Part shown: one piece after another, positions 57,202 through 64,000 of the stretch
Layout: each line of letters begins with the position of its first letter
Numbering within the stretch: position 1 is the stretch's first letter
Origin: Inonotus obliquus
Lineage: Eukaryota; Basidiomycota; Agaricomycetes; Hymenochaetales; Hymenochaetaceae
Direction of reading: 5' to 3'
Assembly (NCBI GenBank): GCA_032164295.1
Contig: JAJHTX010000008.1
Coordinates: forward strand, 1,116,001-1,180,000
DNA: 64,000 nt
Made by a program: the position numbers and the translations under genes
The notes under the pieces: generated by a model
The model's input: the letters and a program-made list of their open reading frames with translations, nothing else
The model's database searches: none
What the model was told of the DNA's origin: nothing

Positions 57202-58194
57202 TCAGAAAGTGTGAGAAAATACCGATGAAAGGGCGTCAGCGGGATTCAATATGAGCAGGTCAAAAGAAGTGCCAGACAACCACTTTGGAGGGAGGAAAGT
57301 CTGAGGAGTCGCATCAAACCACGAGCCGGATGCTTGGTCGGCGAGTCCAGATCCAAGGAAAGACTGAGGTACTTGTTGACAGAAGTACTCGTCCGTAGTG
57401 CAGACTTGAGGCTGAGAAAAGAAGCTCCAGTCGTAGGACGTAAATTCTGGTGTCGGTGTCAAGGGAGCGGATAGAGACACGGGGGAGACGGATGACGACG
57501 ACAATTCCGAAGTGTTGCTCGAGTGTTGGAGAGGTGGGAAACCCTCGAAATTGAGGTTTCCTCCAATAGGAATGGAAAATATGTCGGTTTCCGAGTTGCG
57601 CTTGTGTTGGGACTTACTTAGATCCCTATTTGACGATGAGGATGAAGGCAGGGCGAGGGGAAGTGGCAACGCAAGACCGAGGAAGTCTCCAACGAGAGCG
57701 GCAGAGGAGTCGACCTCTGACTTTATCTTCCCTGACGTCGAGGAAGATGAAGCTAAGGAAGGTCTCTCGTAGGGTTTGCGAGCCCGGCGGTAGAATCCAT
57801 GAATCAGCTTCTCATGCCTGATCAGGGGCGACTGGTTGCTAAACGACTTGGAACATCCCTCAAACCGGCAGACATGGGGGCGAGTGTTCGTACTATACAA
57901 GAAATATGAAGTCAGAATTGCAGCCACACGCGACGTGCAGCTGGGCTCACTGTTTTGCGACGTAGTGTGGCTGTAGGTTGGCTTTGTGGATCGTGCTGTG
58001 GGTGCAACCAGGATAGGTACAGTGGAATCGTCTGAAAGGCGGCGGGTATAAGTAGAGGGACTACCGGAGAGAATAAACAATAGGCACTTTGCGTCCGGAC
58101 TGTGGACAAGAGCGTGGCGGGTGAGGTAATATTGGAGGTGGAAGCTCTTTCCACATTCGGCACACAAGAACGGGCGCGGGCCGGTGTATGACAT
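57202..58194 (-). CDS. C2H2 zinc-finger protein, lineage I
   Basis: Exons 58194-58088, 58031-57951 and 57892-57202 give 292 residues. Three canonical fingers are CAECGKSFHLQYYLTRHALV (plus H), CTYPGCTHSTIHKANLQPHY with the last His made across the intron, and CRFEGCSKSFSNQSPLIRHE ending at LIH. The downstream part is Ser-rich with a hydrophobic block (GLALPLPLALPSSSSS) and a conserved end (QPQVCTTDEYFCQQVPQSFL). Coding exons 1 and 2 are 107 and 81 nt, identical to the gene at 38471. The first two introns are 56 and 58 bp. It is the only intact source for the two nearby relics. A longer frame upstream has no ATG earlier than 58194 in exon 1. Confidence 0.9.
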   Translation of the reverse strand: MSYTGPRPFLCAECGKSFHLQYYLTRHALVHSPDAKCLLFILSGSPSTYTRRLSDDSTVPILVAPTARSTKPTYSHTTSQNSEPSCTSRVAAILTSYFLYSTNTRPHVCRFEGCSKSFSNQSPLIRHEKLIHGFYRRARKPYERPSLASSSSTSGKIKSEVDSSAALVGDFLGLALPLPLALPSSSSSNRDLSKSQHKRNSETDIFSIPIGGNLNFEGFPPLQHSSNTSELSSSSVSPVSLSAPLTPTPEFTSYDWSFFSQPQVCTTDEYFCQQVPQSFLGSGLADQASGSWFDATPQTFLPPKWLSGTSFDLLILNPADALSSVFSHTF

Positions 58195-58739
58195 AATAGC
58201 AATTCGGAACTTCAAAACTTCGAGAGTCTCGAGAGGGCGGGATTGGAGGCGGGGAAGGATGGAGGAATGTCTAATGAGAGTTGCGAGTGATCCAGGATGC
58301 CCCAGAAAGCCCCAGAGCGACCATTTTTATAGCAGAGCTGGCGGACAGTCGAGGAGGAGTGTTGATTGCTTTCACTCGTGAAAACAAAGGGAAGGATGAC
58401 GCTCCTGATTGGTCAAGCCTACACGGGACAGAAAAGGCAAGCCAAGTGAGAGGGATTCACCACGTGGTCTTATGTAAGTCTTTCCCGCGAGTACCCCAAG
58501 CGCAGAATAAGGTAAGCAGAGGCTGATTCCAGTTGTTGTATCTGTCTGATTTACCACAGCAGCGTCACTTTCCTTTCCTTTCACGATTTTCGAACATAAA
58601 CGATCGCCAGACTGGTGCATGCTGAACCTTGTGCCCTTCATAAGCTGTCGTTTTTCTCCAGCTAATTTATTTCGAAAAACTCGCCTGGTTGGTCTTAGGT
58701 CTCGCCTCGAGTTTTTACGTTAGGATAAAGTGACAGCCA
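58195..58739. other. Upstream region of the 57-kb zinc-finger gene
   Basis: About 540 bp, partly similar to the region upstream of 39287. It contains the promoter; no gene is seen. Confidence 0.45.
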
Positions 58740-58960
58740 TGTTGTCGACGGTTCGGCCCATGTCATCGCTCATGAAGTCGACTGTGGTAGCAGGCGGGAC
58801 CCTAGTCGATCATGTGTAACCTGTAAGGCTCCCAGGTTCGGATGTCCCAAGGAGCTCTGCTCGTAGCTTTACGACGGAGAATATGCATGTCTTGATACCT
58901 TTCTGAGTATAAAATCGACGAAGCTCTGGAAATACCAGGGAAGGGAGGAAGTGACGGGTC
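58740..58960 (-). pseudogene. F-box protein C-terminal relic
   Basis: The minus strand reads VVKLRAELLGTSEPGSLTGY followed by TGA, then, in another reading, DMGRTVDNMAVTL. Matching parts of the intact F-box genes are MVKFRAEVLGTFTT and SMGRSRAEILGTLTSG, and the WNVDNLRRTLKHG region. Only about 70 codons remain, with at least one stop. Confidence 0.6.
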
Positions 58961-59716
58961 TAGGGATGTGTACTGTGCTCACGTCTATAGTCAATTGTAA
59001 TGTAAAGTCGACAGAAAAAGTAATATATACGCTTCATACCTGTGTTTTTAGTCTTCTAAGAGCCTGTTAGGGATGATTCCTACTCCTGAGTATCTCCGGA
59101 GTCACTAGAGTGAAAGTGCCAAAGCTACATCGAGAAAAGTCAGCAGATAACTATGGCGCTTCATCCTTGCAGGTCCACTCCACGGACTTAAGTCGTAGTT
59201 TGGAGCACCAGCTTAGAATGGACCAGCCTCTAGTTGCGATACAGAGCCTGCTTATGGATACGAGAATTAAACTCGTTGGACGAGAACGGGGAGGTGCGAT
59301 AGAGTAGTCTACATCGATACTCAGAAAAAGTGAAGTGCTTATGTAAGTAATGTTGTGGGCCTCTTTGGGCAGATCGACGTTTTTCCGAGATGCGATTTTG
59401 TGATTGAGTATGTGCCATTTTAGCCAGGCTTGAGTATTTCTGGAGAAGTAGGACGGCGGGTTTATTTTGTACGTGGTCGCTCGTTGGCGCAGCTTCGTAG
59501 AAGGCAAGAGATATGCTTACAGAGTCACAGAAAAGGCAAACAAAGTTGCGGAGTTGCGTGACTTTTTTTCTCTCACATTTCTTAAATTTAATTGGTCCGC
59601 CCCATTCCTCACTTGCTCACCGTCCTGCATCCTAACCTCCTCTGCTGCTACCAACGACCTCTTTCTGCCGTTCTTGCCGATAAATCCCTCTCCTTCCTTA
59701 GAGCTTTTGGACGATA
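58961..59716. other. Upstream region of ERG25
   Basis: About 750 bp without a supported gene. The last 150 bp are CT-rich, as expected for the leader of a highly expressed fungal gene. Confidence 0.45.
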
Positions 59717-60834
59717 ATGTCAAACTCAACAGTACCCGCCATGGAGGCTGCAGCAGAATTCCTCTACGCCAATACGGATTTCACCCACTTATCCTGGCTA
59801 GAGCGTATGTGGGCGCAGTGGTACCTCTCTTTCAATGACCCTGCAATCGCAACGGGTCTCATGTCCTTTATCCTTCACGAGATTGTCTACTTTGGTCGGT
59901 GTGTACCATGGATAATCATCGACGCCATACCGTACTTCCGGCGATGGAAACTTCAACCGAACAAAATTCCAACCCCAGCGGAACAATGGGAGTGCACGAA
60001 GCTCGTCCTAATGTCGCATTTCACTATTGAACTACCTCAGGTCAGGCATACATTTTTCCCTTCAAATAGAGACGCGGAAATCTGACATGCAATGTCTTCA
60101 TGTAGATCTGGCTATTCCACCCTCTCGCCGAAGCAATCGGTCTTTCAACCTGGCAAATCCCCTTCCCAGACTGGCGAACCATGCTCGGCCAAGTGGTCCT
60201 CTTTTTCATCTTCGAAGATGCGTTCCACTACGTTGCACACCAAATTCTGCACTATGGTCCGTTTTACAAGTACATCCACAAAATCCATCACAAGTACAGC
60301 GCGCCGTTTGGTCTTGCGGCTGAGTACGCGCACCCTGCGGAGGTAATGATTCTGGGGACTGGTACAATTGGTGGACCGTTACTTTATTGCTACTTCACGC
60401 GCTCCCTGCATATCGTTACGGTTTACGTCTGGATCACTCTCAGGTTGTTCCAGGCCATCGACGCGCACTCCGGCTACGGTATGTCCTATATACTTCGTTT
60501 TTCTTCCCTGTCCTTGAATTCATGACTCTATCTAGACTTCCCCTGGTCCCTCCAGCACATTTTCCCCTTCTGGTCCGGTGCCGACCACCACGACTTCCAC
60601 CACATGGCCTTCGTCAACAACTTCTCCACCTCATTCCGCTATCTTGACTACATCTTCGGCACCGACGACAAATACCGCGAGTACAAAGACAAACTTCGCA
60701 AGGCCAAGGAAGCTGCAGCAGCAAAGGGTGCAACGAAGGAAGAGCAGGCGGAGATCGAACGTAAGCTCGTAGAGGAACATGAGAAGGCTGGAGTAATTGC
60801 AGAATCGATCGCAGAGTCGAAACGGCTGCTGTGA
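59717..60834 (+). CDS. ERG25: C-4 methylsterol oxidase
   Basis: ER membrane non-haem di-iron oxygenase that oxidises the C4 methyl groups of 4,4-dimethylzymosterol in ergosterol synthesis. Exons 59717-60040, 60106-60478 and 60536-60834 give 331 residues. All three histidine clusters are present: HYVAHQ (HX3H), HKIHH (HX2HH) and HHDFHH. Supporting motifs are FIFEDAFHYVAHQILHYGPF, HHKYSAPFGLAAEYAHPAEV and HSGYDFPWSLQHIFPFW. The hydrophobic segments lie where expected. The C-terminal 60 residues are charged and predicted helical (KLRKAKEAAAAKGATKEEQ) and carry no KKXX retrieval signal. The gene looks intact. Confidence 0.95.
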
Positions 60835-61491
60835 GTTTGATGAAAAGTATATATGTACTTTCGTCCTTTTTGCATTTCGTATTTGCTGTCTTTCGTGATT
60901 GAAGTGTAGAGGACTTCCACAATTAGCTTTCATACATGCAATTATACATAGGAAATTTTAGTAGGAGTTTCTTTACCACGAAGTCATAGATTAGATACCC
61001 GCCAACCAATATTTTGCATTTACCTTCTTCCTGTGGCAACGATTCTATGATCACTAAATATGTCAACTTCTTATTTGAAAAGGTGACGGACTCCCATCAA
61101 GTGTATTATATGTTCGCCTGAGTCCTCGACTCGATTTTCGCGTCGTGTGGCACGCCTCACTTGACATGAAGGATGTACATATCGTTCTCAGGAGAATGAG
61201 TTACGTGCCCACTTTGCTTTTGGGAAAGTTGCAAGGGAATAATAGTAAGAGCGGTGAAAGTAGAATACGGATGTAATCATATCATGAAGGGTTGAAATAA
61301 TTTTCTACAATGAGTCCATAAATTCCTGGAGATCATAGGCAGTCGCCGCTTCAAACAAGTTTTTGAACACAGACGAATCTGAAACGATAGTGTACTACCC
61401 CGAGCTCCAAACAGATCCAATATGGTGCGTTTTACGGAGATTTCTGCATAATTTCGTGAGAACGTGCAATTACGATTGACCACTAACAAAC
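60835..61491. other. Intergenic region
   Basis: About 650 bp between the convergent ERG25 and F-box genes. A plausible 24-codon final exon of the F-box gene (DSSVFKNLFEAATAYDLQEF) lies at about 61310-61382, see that entry. Nothing else is recognised. Confidence 0.45.
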
Positions 61492-62868
61492 TCACGTGCG
61501 ACCTTCGATGATGAGTCGGCCATGCTTCAAAGTACGACGCAAGTTGTCGACATTCCACCCTGCATCATCTTTGACAAGGTTTGTTATCTTCGCAGAAAAA
61601 CCATTCGTGTGTAGCGTTCCCGATGTAAGTGTTCCTAAAATCTCTGCTCGCGACCTCCCCATTGAAAGAAGGGCATTTATATATGCCTCAATACCGCCCT
61701 CAACTCTCACCTCAAGAAGCTCGAGATACACGAGAGAAGGACAGACGGCACGTGGATAGGCTGTGGCAGCGTCACCAACGTCGTCCGGAACAACAAGCTC
61801 GCGGAAGAAACTCTCGGACACTCTCGGATGCCACATCTTCAGAATCTCGAGATTCGTCAAGAAGCGAAGACTTGAGGTATAGACGTCCACATTCTCGGAC
61901 TCTAGCTCCAACCTAGTCAAAGGAGAGCGCCGAAAGAAATTTTGGCGTAAATCCGACCCTAATGCGCTTCCACTATACTCGGAGTAGAAGACTTCCAGAG
62001 ATGGAAGCGTTAACTGGTCAAGGACGAGAGGCGAAAAACGGCCGTTTGCCTTGAGATCGCGTATATGAGTATGCGATATGGGTGGATTGTTATCCAGACG
62101 GGGCAAAGACGAAATTTCGGACGCAAGGATGCTAAACTCGAATTCGTTCAGATATGGAGCGATTCCAAGAAAGCTGACGCAGTCTCGTGGGCTATTTTGA
62201 ATGTCGTAAAGAAGATGGAGAGCGCACGGCTCGGTCAAGGTAGGGATCGGTACGGTGCCAGATTCGAGATGTAAGTTTCCTTTGAGGTAGAGTTTTTTAA
62301 GTCTCGGGGACTGCGCAATGCTGATGGTGCCGTGCAGCTCCGTCGATTTCGACGAAACGAACAGCGAAAACGAAAGCGACAATGACGTAAGCATCGGCAT
62401 GTTCGTGAGAACCAAACCGGGAAAGTCGGGGGGATTGTGCCAGGCAAGGGACATATTCTTCCATCTATGTTGCTGCGAAGCCAGAGTCGTGACAAAATGT
62501 TCAACGACTCGATGCAACTCAACGAAGTATATATCCCCCATCTTGCAGTGGACCAAGAAGTTGAGCGGTGACCCGGATGTCCTTGACAGCCAAGTATCGA
62601 AAATATCGCGTTTGAGTTCCAGTTCAGCCCTGCGTAGATGATGCTCCTTATTCCTAAAGTGAATCTGAAGATACGACCACAGTTCTCCACATGAAAGCGA
62701 TACGTCGCGCCAATATCGACAGACATGCGAGACGCAAAGCGGTACTAAAACTGAGGTGCCTACGGTCTTGTGTTTCATCAAACCAACCATGACGTGATCG
62801 GGCTCGTGGTTATGTGGTATGTTCCTCAGAAATATGTCCGAAAGTATCTCGGGAGGAAATTTGTCCAT
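61492..62868 (-). CDS. F-box protein with LRR-like region, paralogue of 50763
   Basis: Frame of 458 residues from ATG 62868 to TGA 61492. The F-box is at the N-terminus: MDKFPPEILSDIFLRNIPHN and LCVSHVCRYWRDVSLSCGEL. Leucine-rich parts follow (FPGLVLTNMPMLTSLSLSFS, LDQLTLPSLEVFYSEYSGSA, LRFLTNLEILKMWHPRVSES). Compared with 50763, it lacks the first 25 residues. The end is uncertain because GTGAGT overlaps the stop codon (CGCACGTGAGT). If an earlier GT is used, the protein could continue with DSSVFKNLFEAATAYDLQEF and end at TAG near 61310. The target protein is unknown. Confidence 0.85.
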   Translation of the reverse strand: MDKFPPEILSDIFLRNIPHNHEPDHVMVGLMKHKTVGTSVLVPLCVSHVCRYWRDVSLSCGELWSYLQIHFRNKEHHLRRAELELKRDIFDTWLSRTSGSPLNFLVHCKMGDIYFVELHRVVEHFVTTLASQQHRWKNMSLAWHNPPDFPGLVLTNMPMLTSLSLSFSLFVSSKSTELHGTISIAQSPRLKKLYLKGNLHLESGTVPIPTLTEPCALHLLYDIQNSPRDCVSFLGIAPYLNEFEFSILASEISSLPRLDNNPPISHTHIRDLKANGRFSPLVLDQLTLPSLEVFYSEYSGSALGSDLRQNFFRRSPLTRLELESENVDVYTSSLRFLTNLEILKMWHPRVSESFFRELVVPDDVGDAATAYPRAVCPSLVYLELLEVRVEGGIEAYINALLSMGRSRAEILGTLTSGTLHTNGFSAKITNLVKDDAGWNVDNLRRTLKHGRLIIEGRT

Positions 62869-63186
62869 AGAGGCCTAATCGCACGCAGGATAGCTTGAGT
62901 TTAGCAGGAGGGCTTGCTGGATCGATCATGGATCATTGAAGCGGATGGGAAAGAGAGAGGGTTGACCAAGACAAAAAGTGTTCCTGGTTACGTAATCTGA
63001 CAATAACTATTCCTCCTCCCTCCTTTCTCTTTTTGTACGAGTTATTTCATTGAAATCTTCCCACCTCGGGTAATTCGTCACATAGTTAGAGAATGAACCC
63101 CGTACCAAAAGGAACAAGTTTCTCGATTGCGTTAACTACCGCGAAACTGAAATTTCTTTAGTCAACGGGAAACCCGGCATGACTGG
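62869..63186. other. Upstream region of F-box gene
   Basis: About 320 bp holding the F-box promoter. No TATA box or other element is clear. Confidence 0.45.
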
Positions 63187-63517
63187 GTCTGATCAAAAGT
63201 CTCCGTGATGTACGCAAAAAGTATATCTGTTATTTTTATGAAACCTCTTTTGTTCTAAGGGATAACTTCTACAGTAGTTGAAAACAAGGAGGTCAATGAT
63301 TATTCTTACCTAAAAATATAACCTGGTATTTGGATGAGGATATAGAATGGGAAAAGTGGATGTGTAGTTTCTGAGGCTAACATATATTTATACTACAAAG
63401 TATAGTCAAAGCTATCATTAGCTTAGATGTACTGACCAATTGCACATCTGCACTATGAGAGACAATGATGTAACCAAAGCCGAGAAACAGAGGTAAAGAG
63501 AAAGGGAGAAACCAGGA
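63187..63517 (-). repeat. Dispersed LTR-like repeat, copy 2
   Basis: Reverse-complement partner of 18756-19064. Shared ends are GTCTGATCAAAAGTCTCCGT (this copy) and its complement at 19045-19064. The copy here is about 20 bp longer inside because of an insertion near 63380. It lies directly beside an F-box relic, as copy 1 lies beside other pseudogenes. Confidence 0.6.
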
Positions 63518-63599
63518 AAGGATTGAGAGCATGCATACTTTATACCAGATTTTGTTTCTGTATATTTATAAGCAAATAACGATATAGCTTTATGGTAGA

Positions 63600-64000
63600 T
63601 ATATATATTCTGGTTCATAATATGGAATCTGTGAGCTCTGCCGTCTTGAACGATCCCAAACGGAGAAGTTTAAGACGTTCAAAACGTTCAAGACGATACG
63701 CGAGTTGTTATGTCCACCAGCGTCACCCAGTACTAGTATAGCGAATTCGAGGAAGGCGCTATAGGATATTCTCGACGACTCGACTCGCAGTACCTTGAGT
63801 ATAGGCAGAAACTGCAGACTCAGGATCAAGTCATTTGCATTCCCTTATTTCACCTTCGGCGCTGTCAAAAGAGGGAGTGAACACATGAAGAAAAAACTGA
63901 ACCCCTTCAAACACCCATCTTACCAAGGAGAGATATTACAGAGACAGAAGTGTCAGGTCATTGATAACGTCGATGGACACGGGGCTGATATTTCGAGTTT
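63600..64000 (-). pseudogene. F-box protein relic, runs to window edge
   Basis: On the minus strand, GNANDLILSLQFLPILKVLR and VESSRISYSAFLEF match GNADYLIASLQLLPTLKKLK and IEQTSISERFL of the gene at 50763. A TAA stands just before GNAN, where the intact gene has Gln (REIRQ type). Upstream sequence toward 64000 is less clear. It continues to the window end, so how much more survives is not known. Confidence 0.65.

Overview
The window is nuclear DNA of a filamentous basidiomycete, most likely a mushroom-forming agaricomycete. Genes are dense and lie on both strands. Most are split by GT-AG introns of about 45-65 bp, and some carry exons as short as 19-21 nt. The content also fits: a class I hydrophobin, a polysaccharide lyase family 14 relic, an inositol phosphorylceramide synthase, F-box/LRR families and C2H2 zinc-finger expansions. 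I worked by reading and splicing the sequence by eye; no database search was run.

Layout. 0-10 kb: a histone H4 3' end, a complete H4 gene, AUR1, a zinc-finger gene with a duplicated intron-exon unit, nicotinamidase PNC1 and a seven-helix membrane protein. 10-15 kb: a 20-exon ArAE-type membrane transporter. 15-24.2 kb: a decayed island. It holds a PL14 pseudogene, a large imperfect inverted duplication (arms about 16.65-18.5 and 20.7-23.97 kb) around a protease-like pseudogene, an LTR-like repeat, and a 1524-bp hAT element that inserted into the right arm after the duplication. Its 8-bp target duplication is perfect and the left arm keeps the empty site. 25-38 kb: conserved housekeeping genes (hydrophobin, a Caj1-type J protein, arginyl-tRNA synthetase, an ABM-domain protein, a decayed DEAD-box helicase, tyrosyl-tRNA synthetase, tafazzin). 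38-46 kb: zinc-finger genes and a second complete H4. 46.6-52.2 kb: an APC-family permease and an F-box protein. 52-58 kb: a MITE-like element and a mixture of intact and broken zinc-finger copies. 59.7-64 kb: ERG25, a second F-box gene, a second copy of the LTR-like repeat and an F-box relic.

Two zinc-finger gene lineages stand out. Lineage I (three C2H2 fingers; first two coding exons 107 and 81 nt) has intact members at 38.5 and 57.2 kb and relics at 53.0 and 54.1 kb. Lineage II (one C2H2 finger, then an atypical C-x2-C-x12-H-x9-C finger and a basic tail) has intact members at 4.5, 44.4 and 54.6 kb and a frameshifted copy at 42.1 kb. Promoters, intron sequence and 3' flanks were duplicated with them. 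The island and these birth-and-death families are the least explained parts of the window. Much of the rest is ordinary core metabolism: sphingolipid (AUR1), cardiolipin (TAZ1), sterol (ERG25), NAD salvage (PNC1), tRNA charging and chromatin.
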